Below, piece after piece: positions 1-4,910 of a stretch of 5,643 bases of DNA; within the stretch, counting starts at the first letter, position 1, and each line of letters opens with the position of its first letter. Below the pieces are notes generated by a model. The model was not told the origin of the DNA and made no database searches. It saw nothing but the letters and a program-made list of their open reading frames with translations. Source of the stretch: Chloroflexota bacterium (lineage in GTDB: Bacteria; Chloroflexota; Anaerolineae; UBA4142); the NCBI GenBank assembly GCA_016200825.1, contig JACQEA010000037.1, positions 1-5,643 of the forward strand, in the 5' to 3' direction. The position numbers and the translations under genes were made by a program.

Positions 1-1
1 G

Positions 2-805
2 TATTTGAATTTTCTAATCACAACGGAAGGATTGATCGCGATTGCCGCGTTGATTCAAGCCGCGCGAATTGTCCGGGCGCGCGAGGCGCGCGGAATTATT
101 TTGCTTTCGTTTGCGCTGTTGTATTACGTCTTTATCAATTTATTCAACGTTCGAAATGATCGCACCATCTTGCCGGTCTTGCCATTCTTGCATCTCCTCG
201 CCGCGCTATTTATCATGGCGACGTACGATTTCTTCAAAGCTAACGCGCGATTTGCGCGCCGCGCGTTCGTCGCCGCGAGTGGATTGATCGCGCTGATAAT
301 CATTGTTCCCATCTCCAACGCGTTTGCGTCCGACGCGCGGCTAACACAAACTGATGCGCGCGATTCAGCGCGCGTGTGGCTCGCCGCGAATTTGCCGCCG
401 GGTGCGCGCGTCGTCGAGGAAGCGTACACGCCGTATCTCGATACGCAACGATTTGTCGTGCAAGGTTTGGATTCGCTGATTGATCGCGATGCGGACTGGT
501 TCGCGCAAAATGGATTTGAGTACGTGATCGCGGGTCAAGGCATGTATGGGCGTTTTTACGCGGAGCCGGAACGGTACGCGCAATTTGTCGAGCGGTACAA
601 TAAATTTTTTGCGCGCTATGCGGAATTCAAACGCTTTGATGAGAACGGAGTTGTGATTCGCGTTTTTAGAACGAACGCGCAATTGCCATCGCAGCGCGTT
701 GCGGCGCGCTTTGGCAATTATGGCGAGATTATCGAATTGGTCGGTTATGATGCGAGCGTTGCGCCGCGCGATAGAGCTGGAAATTCGCGTGCTGGGCGAA
801 GGTGA
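2..805 (+). CDS. C-terminal part of a GT-C family membrane glycosyltransferase (partial at 5' end, frame broken near 767)
   Basis: The frame is open to the left edge (the codon before the TTG at 5 is TAT), so the start lies outside the window and the TTG is probably an internal Leu. About four hydrophobic segments lie in the first 108 residues counted from that Leu: roughly 3-24, 30-47, 55-77 and 86-108. A soluble region follows. The stretch R-N-D-R-T-I-L-P-V-L-P-F-L-H-L-L-A-A resembles the C-terminal membrane part of dolichyl-phosphate-mannose-mannosyltransferase/ArnT-like proteins (PMT_2 type), which move sugars from lipid-linked donors at the membrane. The soluble tail reaches I-E-L-V-G-Y-D-A-S-V-A-P, the usual opening of the beta-rich domain after such membrane regions. 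It then runs into an arginine-rich, non-family-like end. The family-like sequence continues in another frame from 768, so the stop at 803-805 is probably not the original one. The family call is by resemblance only; substrate unknown. Confidence 0.6.
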   Translation, partial: YLNFLITTEGLIAIAALIQAARIVRAREARGIILLSFALLYYVFINLFNVRNDRTILPVLPFLHLLAALFIMATYDFFKANARFARRAFVAASGLIALIIIVPISNAFASDARLTQTDARDSARVWLAANLPPGARVVEEAYTPYLDTQRFVVQGLDSLIDRDADWFAQNGFEYVIAGQGMYGRFYAEPERYAQFVERYNKFFARYAEFKRFDENGVVIRVFRTNAQLPSQRVAARFGNYGEIIELVGYDASVAPRDRAGNSRAGRR

Positions 806-1025
806 CGAAGAAGGAGAAAAAAATCGCGGCGATTTATTTCAAGGCAAAGGTTGGCAACGCGGAATGTTTTTTATTGATGACACGATTTCACTTTCAAGAC
901 TAACTGCGCGCCCGCCGTATCGCGTTCAAATCAATGTGATTCAATCTCGATTTAGTTATGCCTTGCCCGCGTGGAATTGGACGCAAGAAAATATTTCGCC
1001 CGTACTGTTGAGCGCGATCAATTGA
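768..1025 (+). pseudogene. Frameshifted continuation of the upstream glycosyltransferase C-terminal domain
   Basis: Read from 768, this frame begins A-I-E-L-E-I-R-V-L-G and runs open to a TGA at 1023-1025. It directly extends the upstream ...G-Y-D-A-S-V-A-P. Removing one base, for example C767, or adding two, joins the frames. The later stretch D-D-T-I-S-L-S-R-L-T-A-R-P-P-Y-R-V-Q-I-N-V matches the usual 'charged strand, P-P-x-Y-R-V strand' rhythm of beta-sandwich tails on these glycosyltransferases. The break lies in an alternating run (GCGCCGCGCG, 761-770), a likely place for slippage or a base-calling error. The frame has an ATG at 699, but no Shine-Dalgarno was noted for it and its first 23 codons are a shadow of the upstream gene, so an independent gene is unlikely. 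It could be a true pseudogene or a sequence error. Confidence 0.55.
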
Positions 1026-1030
1026 TCGCG
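1013..1030. promoter_or_regulatory. Perfect 18-bp palindrome upstream of the BMC cluster, possible operator
   Basis: CGCGATCAATTGATCGCG equals its own reverse complement over all 18 bases. It covers the stop codon at 1023-1025 of the frameshifted glycosyltransferase tail and ends 10 bases before the AGGAG of the first shell gene. A gap-free palindrome of this kind suits a dimeric DNA-binding protein better than a terminator, since it has no loop and no following T-run. The operator role is inference. GATCGCG-like words are common in this genome's codon usage, so chance formation is possible. Confidence 0.3.
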
Positions 1031-1039
1031 TGAATCAAT

Positions 1040-1044
1040 AGGAG
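1040..1044 (+). promoter_or_regulatory. Shine-Dalgarno for the BMC-T gene
   Basis: AGGAG lies five bases before the ATG at 1050. It fixes the start of the shell protein and marks the beginning of the BMC cluster as independently translated. Confidence 0.7.
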
Positions 1045-1049
1045 CAACG

Positions 1050-1607
1050 ATGGCAGACAAATTTGAATTGCGCTGTTACGCGTATCTTGATCGAATGCAA
1101 CCGCAATACGCCGCGTTCGTCGGTACAATTACGCAAGGTGATTTGCCGGTCGAAGGGATGGCGGATTTGTACATCGAGGTTGCGCCGGGCAACGAAGTAT
1201 TTCGTTTAGTAGATATTGCGGTCAAAGCAACTCAAGCGAAACCGGGCGCGCAACTAGTCGAACGCGAATTTGGGATGTTTGAAATCCATTCGTTCGAGCA
1301 AGCCGAAGTGATCGAAGCCGGTAAAGTAGTTTTGGATCGGCTCGGTTTGAAAGTAAGCGATCGCAAAAAACCAGAGATCGCGTCGGTGCAAGTGATTACG
1401 AATGTTGATCCGTACATTCTCGAATGCGCGCCCGCGGCGTACATTAATCTCGCCGCGAATGAAGCTGAAAAATATGCGAACATCAAGATCATTCACATTT
1501 CATCCGTCGGGCGATTTGGCAGAATGTGGCTGTCGGGCAGTGAAGCGGAAATTCTCGCGGCGAAAAAAGCGGCGACGCAAGCACTCGAAGCTATTGAAGG
1601 TGTATGA
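1050..1607 (+). CDS. Tandem-domain BMC shell protein (BMC-T, trimeric pseudohexamer)
   Basis: The 185-residue protein carries two BMC folds, so three copies would form a hexagon-shaped shell facet tile. Domain 1 spans about residues 37-98: strand D-L-Y-I-E-V, helix from N48, then strands around V70-E78 and helix 83-98. Domain 2 spans about 110-183: strand A-S-V-Q-V-I, helix A127-A143, strands 146-161, closing alanine-rich helix. The two pore-side turns correspond: E-R-E-F-G-M-F-E (71-78) and V-G-R-F-G-R-M-W (153-160), both with Phe-Gly. Residues 1-36 form an extension before domain 1 with no counterpart in a plain BMC domain. From memory, relatives in other phyla with the same opening (a D-x-[ML]-Q-P-Q-x-A-x-F pattern) are about 30 residues longer within domain 2. 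The AGGAG at 1040-1044 supports the start. It is the only BMC-domain (Pf00936-type) protein in the window. The BMC-T assignment is firm, the subtype is not. Confidence 0.88.
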   Translation: MADKFELRCYAYLDRMQPQYAAFVGTITQGDLPVEGMADLYIEVAPGNEVFRLVDIAVKATQAKPGAQLVEREFGMFEIHSFEQAEVIEAGKVVLDRLGLKVSDRKKPEIASVQVITNVDPYILECAPAAYINLAANEAEKYANIKIIHISSVGRFGRMWLSGSEAEILAAKKAATQALEAIEGV

Positions 1608-1615
1608 GAAAAAAA

Positions 1616-1727
1616 GAAATGACGAATGAGAAATGATGAATGAGAAATGACGAATGAGAAATGGTGAATTGCAAGTGATTACGGACTAATGACTAACGAC
1701 TAATGACTAATGACTAGCGACTAGTGA
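1616..1727 (+). repeat. Sixteen in-phase 7-nt tandem repeats, consensus NNAATGA
   Basis: Starting at 1616 and stepping by seven, the units are GAAATGA, CGAATGA, GAAATGA, TGAATGA, GAAATGA, CGAATGA, GAAATGG, TGAATTG, CAAGTGA, TTACGGA, CTAATGA, CTAACGA, CTAATGA, CTAATGA, CTAGCGA and CTAGTGA. The phase holds across the whole spacer although the flavour changes from GAAATGA/CGAATGA to CTAATGA halfway. Because seven is not a multiple of three and nearly every unit ends in TGA, stop codons occur in all three forward frames. Heptamer arrays of this general kind are known as short tandemly repeated repetitive sequences in cyanobacteria; the link to those is an analogy. The array fills the gap between the shell gene and the small BMC gene, leaving the latter without a visible Shine-Dalgarno. 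Confidence 0.85.
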
Positions 1728-1743
1728 CTTTTTATTCTCTCCT

Positions 1744-2052
1744 ATGCCAAAAACTATTTACACCGATCGCGACATTGACGATCTCGCGCGGCGCGGCGTA
1801 AAAGAACTCGCCGTGAGCGACGATGTTTATCTCACCGATCTGGCGCGTGAACGCGCAGAAAGAGTCGGAATGGTTTTGCGCGCAACGCCCAACACAATTA
1901 CAAAATCAGAAAACAGGGAAGCAAATCCATCGCGCGATAATAATGAACAGGTTGTGAATCAAGTGAAGGCAGCCGTGATTGCGAAATTGGGCGCGGAGGT
2001 GGACGCGGCGATGATCGAGCGCATCGTGCGGCGCGTGGTGGAGCAGTTATGA
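1744..2052 (+). CDS. Small BMC-associated protein: EutQ-like N-terminal module plus C-terminal encapsulation-peptide-like helix
   Basis: This 102-residue protein has three parts. Residues 3-46 (T-I-Y-T-D-R-D-I-D-D-L, then V-Y-L-T-D-L-A-R-E-R-A, then V-G-M-V-L) resemble the short N-terminal module of EutQ-type proteins ('tr-DIr-ArG... iTp-Ar-A-lGi'). Residues 48-67 are a polar Asn/Ser/Glu-rich linker. Residues 68-102 form a long amphipathic helix ending I-E-R-I-V-R-R-V-V-E-Q-L. That end has the same I-x-x-I-V-x-x-V-x-x-x-L spacing as the targeting peptide of the neighbouring aldehyde dehydrogenase. The stop overlaps the next gene's start (ATGA at 2049-2052), which points to coupled translation with the vertex protein. 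No Shine-Dalgarno is visible before the ATG; the preceding bases are pyrimidine-rich (TTCTCTCCT). No catalytic residues are recognisable, so an adaptor or scaffold role is inferred. It is not a full EutQ, because the cupin part is absent. Confidence 0.72.
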   Translation: MPKTIYTDRDIDDLARRGVKELAVSDDVYLTDLARERAERVGMVLRATPNTITKSENREANPSRDNNEQVVNQVKAAVIAKLGAEVDAAMIERIVRRVVEQL

Positions 2053-2360
2053 TTTTGGGCCGCGTGGTCGGGGAAGTGATCGCGACGATCAAAGACGAAT
2101 CGCTCGCCGGACAAAAACTTTTGCTCACTCAACTTTTGAACGCGCAACGCGAACCAATTGGTCGCCCGCAAGTTGCGATTGAAACGGTCGACGCGGGGAT
2201 CGGCGATTTTGTTTTTCTCGTTCGCGCGCGTGAAGCATCGCTCGCGACTTTTCCAATTGTTGGACCCGTTGATCTCGCGATTATTGGCGTAGTGGATCAC
2301 GCCGACGCGCTTGACCATGTCGAATTGGAATTACCGTTTGGTTATTCACAATTCACGTAA
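2049..2360 (+). CDS. BMC vertex protein (BMC-P, EutN/CcmL/CsoS4 family), first copy
   Basis: The 103-residue protein starts M-I-L-G-R-V-V-G-E-V and follows the family pattern: K-L-L-L strand (23-26), V-D-A-G-I-G-D turn (47-53), and P-V-D-L-A-I-I-G-V-V-D (73-83). Such proteins form pentamers that cap shell vertices. The start overlaps the upstream stop by four bases (ATGA), and GGAG at 2040-2043 serves as its ribosome site inside the upstream gene. Two features depart from the usual form. The G-S-x-A-R type loop after the V-D-x-G-x-G-D segment is replaced by R-A-R-E-A-S-L (59-65). A roughly 17-residue tail (87-103, L-D-H-V-E-L-E-L-P and an aromatic end) extends beyond the core. The family call is secure. 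A specialised vertex role is inference. Confidence 0.88.
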   Translation: MILGRVVGEVIATIKDESLAGQKLLLTQLLNAQREPIGRPQVAIETVDAGIGDFVFLVRAREASLATFPIVGPVDLAIIGVVDHADALDHVELELPFGYSQFT

Positions 2361-2389
2361 CAGGCTTTATTCAGAAATGAAAATCTCAC

Positions 2390-2416
2390 CGCAAAGAACG
2401 CAAAGAACGCTAAGAA
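2390..2416 (+). repeat. Three tandem copies of a 9-nt repeat (CGCAAAGAA)
   Basis: CGCAAAGAA occurs at 2390-2398 and 2399-2407, with CGCTAAGAA at 2408-2416. It lies in the 91-bp spacer between the two vertex-protein genes. Otherwise the spacer is AT-rich, with no hairpin-plus-T-run terminator and no clear promoter. Its function is unknown; short CGCAAAGA-type repeats turn up in spacers of several bacterial groups. Confidence 0.8.
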
Positions 2417-2451
2417 TATTTACAATTCCAACATCCCAAATCTGATTTCAA

Positions 2452-2724
2452 ATGATCATCGGCAAAGTAATCGGTACGATTGTTTCAAGTGTTAAACATC
2501 CAACGTACAATGGTTGGAAAATTTTGCTCGTTCAACCTCTGCATTTGCCGGGCGAACCCGCGGACGACGCGTTTATCGCGGTGGACGCCGCGCGCGCGGG
2601 AGTTGGCGATACGGTTTTGATTTGTCAAGAAGGAAATTCAACGCGCCAAGTGTTAGGCGATCCTAACGCGCCGGTGCGCTCGTCAATTGTTGGCGTAATT
2701 GATTCCGTGAATTTGAATTCGTGA
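2452..2724 (+). CDS. BMC vertex protein (BMC-P, EutN/CcmL/CsoS4 family), second copy
   Basis: The 90-residue protein is the more canonical of the two: M-I-I-G-K-V-I-G-T-I, then W-K-I-L-L-V-Q-P (22-29), the A-R-A-G-V-G-D turn (47-53), E-G-N-S-T-R (60-65), and the P-V-R-S-S-I-V-G-V-I-D close (74-84). It would assemble as a pentamer at shell vertices. It is clearly different in sequence from the first copy, so the pair is an old duplication rather than a recent one. The start has only a weak purine context and no clear Shine-Dalgarno. The stop lies 15 bases before the aldehyde dehydrogenase start. Confidence 0.9.
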   Translation: MIIGKVIGTIVSSVKHPTYNGWKILLVQPLHLPGEPADDAFIAVDAARAGVGDTVLICQEGNSTRQVLGDPNAPVRSSIVGVIDSVNLNS

Positions 2725-2739
2725 CCGTAGGAGTGCGCG

Positions 2740-4164
2740 ATGACAACCCAACTCACCGAACAAGATATTAGCAACATTGTGCAACAGGTTCTTTCCGAAT
2801 TGAAAACGCGACAAAATCCCGCGACCGTTGCGCCTGCGCAGGTCGGCGTTTTCAACGACGTTACTTCCGCCGCAACTGCCGCGCAGCGCGCGCAAAAATT
2901 ATGGATGGCGTTGCCGCTCGAAAAACGCAAAGAAGTGATCGCACATGTGCGCGAACGCTTGCGCGAGAACGCGCAGGTGCTTGCGTGGGCGGCGTGGCGC
3001 GAGACCGGGTTGGGTCGCTACGAAGACAAGATCGAAAAAAATTTGCTGAATATAAATAAAGTGCCGGGGATTGAAGATTTAGAACCGATGGCGTGGAGCG
3101 GTGATCGCGGTTTGACGGTGATGGAGCGCGCGCCGTTTGGCGTGATCGGTTCAATTACGCCGACGACGAACCCAACCGCGACGGTCATCGGCAACGCGCT
3201 CGCGATTATCGCGGGCGGCAACGCGGTGGTTTTTAATCCGCATCCCAGCGCGAAAGAATGTTGCGCGCGCGCGATCGTTACGATCAATCAAGCGATTATC
3301 GAAGCGGGCGGTCCCGCGAATTTGGTGACGGGCATCGCGAATCCTACGATTGAGAGCGCACAAGAATTGATGAAACATCCGGGCACCGCGCTGACGCTCG
3401 TGACCGGCGGCGGCGAAGTGGTGAAGGTCGCGATGAGTTCCGGCAAGCGCGCGATTTGCGCGGGTCCCGGTAATCCCCCGGTCGTCGTGGATGAAACCGC
3501 GGATTTGGAACTGGCGGCGAAAGGCATTATCAAAGGCGCGTCGTTCGATAATAATATTATTTGCACCGACGAAAAAGTTTTAGTCGTCGTCGAATCGGTC
3601 GCGGATCAATTGATCAACAATTTGCGCGGGCTCGGCGCGCGCATTTTGACGAGCGATGAATTGCAGCGCCTCGAAAAAATAATTTTCTCTGAAACGCCCA
3701 AACTAAATCATCACACTGGGCTAAACAAAAAATTGATCGGACAAAATCTTTCCGTGATTTTGAAAGAGATCGGCGTAACGGTGGGCGATGAAGTGCGTTT
3801 GGGTATTGCGCAAGTGCCGCGCGAACATACGTTGGTGTGGACGGAACAAATGATGCCGGTCTTGCCGCTGGTGCGCGTCAAAAACGCGGACGAGGCAATT
3901 GATTTCGGACTCGCGGCGGAAGGCAATCGCCGGCACACCGCGGTTATTTATTCGCGCCAACTCGATAATCTAAGCCGAATGGCAAAAGAATCGAACGTTT
4001 CGATTTTTGTAAAGAATGGTCCCAATCTCGCGGGCTTGGGCTACGGCGGCGAAGGTTTTTGTTCATTCTCGATTGCAGGAACAACTGGCGAAGGAATGAC
4101 GCGCCCGCGTACCTTTACGCGCGAGCGGAGATGTACGCTGGTGGATTCGTTTAGGATTGTGTAA
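2740..4164 (+). CDS. CoA-acylating aldehyde dehydrogenase with N-terminal encapsulation peptide (PduP/EutE type)
   Basis: The 474-residue enzyme would oxidise an aldehyde with NAD+ and coenzyme A to acyl-CoA and NADH inside the microcompartment. Residues 4-22 form an amphipathic helix (I10, I13, V14, V17, L18, L21) typical of an encapsulation peptide. A linker (23-36) and the dehydrogenase body follow. Visible motifs are I-T-P-T-T-N-P (139-145), V-V-F-N-P-H-P-S-A-K (163-172), T-G-G-G-E-V-V (222-228), the thiol nucleophile Cys275 in S-F-D-N-N-I-I-C-T-D-E-K, and the closing G-L-G-Y-G-G-E-G-F and C-T-L-V-D-S-F segments. These are hallmarks of the acylating PduP/EutE group rather than hydrolytic dehydrogenases. 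Length is normal for the group. AGGAG at 2729-2733, six bases from the ATG, supports the start. No phosphotransacylase, alcohol dehydrogenase or aldehyde-generating enzyme is adjacent, so the substrate is undetermined. Confidence 0.93.
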   Translation: MTTQLTEQDISNIVQQVLSELKTRQNPATVAPAQVGVFNDVTSAATAAQRAQKLWMALPLEKRKEVIAHVRERLRENAQVLAWAAWRETGLGRYEDKIEKNLLNINKVPGIEDLEPMAWSGDRGLTVMERAPFGVIGSITPTTNPTATVIGNALAIIAGGNAVVFNPHPSAKECCARAIVTINQAIIEAGGPANLVTGIANPTIESAQELMKHPGTALTLVTGGGEVVKVAMSSGKRAICAGPGNPPVVVDETADLELAAKGIIKGASFDNNIICTDEKVLVVVESVADQLINNLRGLGARILTSDELQRLEKIIFSETPKLNHHTGLNKKLIGQNLSVILKEIGVTVGDEVRLGIAQVPREHTLVWTEQMMPVLPLVRVKNADEAIDFGLAAEGNRRHTAVIYSRQLDNLSRMAKESNVSIFVKNGPNLAGLGYGGEGFCSFSIAGTTGEGMTRPRTFTRERRCTLVDSFRIV

Positions 4165-4177
4165 GTGAGGGAGCGCT

Positions 4178-4486
4178 ATGAAACCAAAAAAAAATCTAGA
4201 GAGTAAATTGAAAACGAAAAAATCGCGCGCAATAAAAGAGCGCGCGGCGCAATACAAAACTCGCGTTCGAACTCGCGAACGCACGGTTCGTTATCCACCA
4301 ATTCCAATTAAACCCGAAGAGTGGGAAAAATATCCAGGTGAGTACTTTGTGTTTTTCAAAGACCAGATTCTCGGGCATGGTCACGATTTAGATCGAATCC
4401 TTGAAACTATTGAGAAAGACTTTGGTAAGACGCAAGAGCAAGTAACCCTATTCAAAGTTCCGATGGCAAGACACAAAATCCTATGA
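4178..4486 (+). CDS. DUF5678-like small protein with basic N-terminus
   Basis: The protein has 102 residues. Residues 1-38 are strongly basic (many Lys/Arg) and probably disordered. Residues 49-95 carry the pattern W-x-K-Y-P-G-E-Y-F-V-F-F, I-L-G-H-G-H-D, L-F-K-V-P that resembles DUF5678 ('W-x-x-y-pGeyVal-dg--va-G-d'). The function is unknown. GAGGGAG at 4167-4173 is well placed for the ATG. It starts 13 bases after the aldehyde dehydrogenase stop and overlaps the next gene by ATGA. The pair is poorer in GC than its surroundings, so it looks like a separate module rather than a microcompartment component. The basic N-terminus could bind nucleic acid; that is only a guess. Confidence 0.7.
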   Translation: MKPKKNLESKLKTKKSRAIKERAAQYKTRVRTRERTVRYPPIPIKPEEWEKYPGEYFVFFKDQILGHGHDLDRILETIEKDFGKTQEQVTLFKVPMARHKIL

Positions 4487-4893
4487 AGACTGTCGCTACA
4501 TTCGAGTACTTGCCGCGTTTGGATAGTGACTTTGGATTTTCATACGAAACAAAAATTACGGTTACATTTGTTCACAAGGCGCGTCGCCTTGAAACCATCG
4601 CGTTCTTGGATTCAGGCGCAGACATTACTGTGTTGCCGTATCGCATTGGAGCGCGTCTTGGTTTGATTCTGTCTGAAGGAAACAAAATCGAATTTGCAAC
4701 AGCCACTGGAAATAGATTTGTTTTAAGTGTTCATCAAATTGGGCTAAAGATCGGCGAAAGCGATTTTGCAATTGTGCGAATCGGTTGGGCGCAGACAGAT
4801 GAGGTTGAAATGCTCATCGGTCGCCTCGATGTGTTCAATCACTTCACTTTTGAATTCAATCACAACAAACAAGAAATTCGCGTCAAGCAATGA
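4483..4893 (+). CDS. Retropepsin-like aspartic protease (single-domain)
   Basis: The 136-residue protein contains F-L-D-S-G-A-D-I-T-V-L-P (41-52), the active-site loop of retroviral-type aspartic proteases with catalytic Asp43. It also has the later hydrophobic-hydrophobic-Gly segment M-L-I-G-R-L-D-V-F (110-118), which closes the fold in this family. One catalytic Asp per chain implies a homodimer. Residues 70-80 probably contain the flap. No signal peptide or membrane segment is seen, so it should act in the cytoplasm. Its start lies within the ATGA overlap with the DUF5678-like gene and has no clear Shine-Dalgarno of its own, which suggests translational coupling and a joint role. The substrate is unknown. 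Local composition is AT-rich (18 G/C of 60 bases at 4681-4740). Confidence 0.82.
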   Translation: MKTVATFEYLPRLDSDFGFSYETKITVTFVHKARRLETIAFLDSGADITVLPYRIGARLGLILSEGNKIEFATATGNRFVLSVHQIGLKIGESDFAIVRIGWAQTDEVEMLIGRLDVFNHFTFEFNHNKQEIRVKQ

Positions 4894-4895
4894 CT

Positions 4896-4900
4896 AGAGG
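4896..4900 (+). promoter_or_regulatory. Shine-Dalgarno favouring the 4911 start of the GH1 gene
   Basis: AGAGG lies 10 bases before the ATG at 4911. An in-frame ATG at 4890 overlaps the upstream stop as ATGA and has no comparable purine tract before it, so this site tips the choice to 4911. Confidence 0.5.
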
Positions 4901-4910
4901 TTGTCTCAAA

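Noticed and set aside
124..682. Minus-strand open frames opposite the glycosyltransferase (124-429 and 365-682)
   Set aside because: They are arginine-rich shadows of the GCG-rich + strand coding sequence without family features.
1402..1629. Overlapping + strand frame of 75 residues inside the BMC-T gene
   Set aside because: It is an out-of-frame shadow, Lys/Arg-rich, running into the repeat spacer.
1616..1732. Possible CRISPR array in the repeat-rich spacer
   Set aside because: The units are contiguous 7-mers without spacers; no 20-40 base repeats separated by unique spacers exist.
1712..1738. Possible promoter or terminator: T-run and TATTCT after the heptamer array
   Set aside because: No stable hairpin precedes the T-run, only a 5-base ACTAG/CTAGT pairing, and no matching -35 element is placed correctly for TATTCT.
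1959..2318. Minus-strand open frame of 119 residues
   Set aside because: It is the antisense of the small BMC gene and the first vertex gene, has no recognisable domain, and the + strand genes are well supported.
3018..3960. Several minus-strand frames opposite the aldehyde dehydrogenase
   Set aside because: Compositional shadows; the dehydrogenase on the + strand explains the region fully.
1050..4164. Assigning the cluster to a named pathway such as propanediol, ethanolamine or sugar-phosphate use
   Set aside because: No signature enzyme is present; an acylating aldehyde dehydrogenase alone does not define the substrate.
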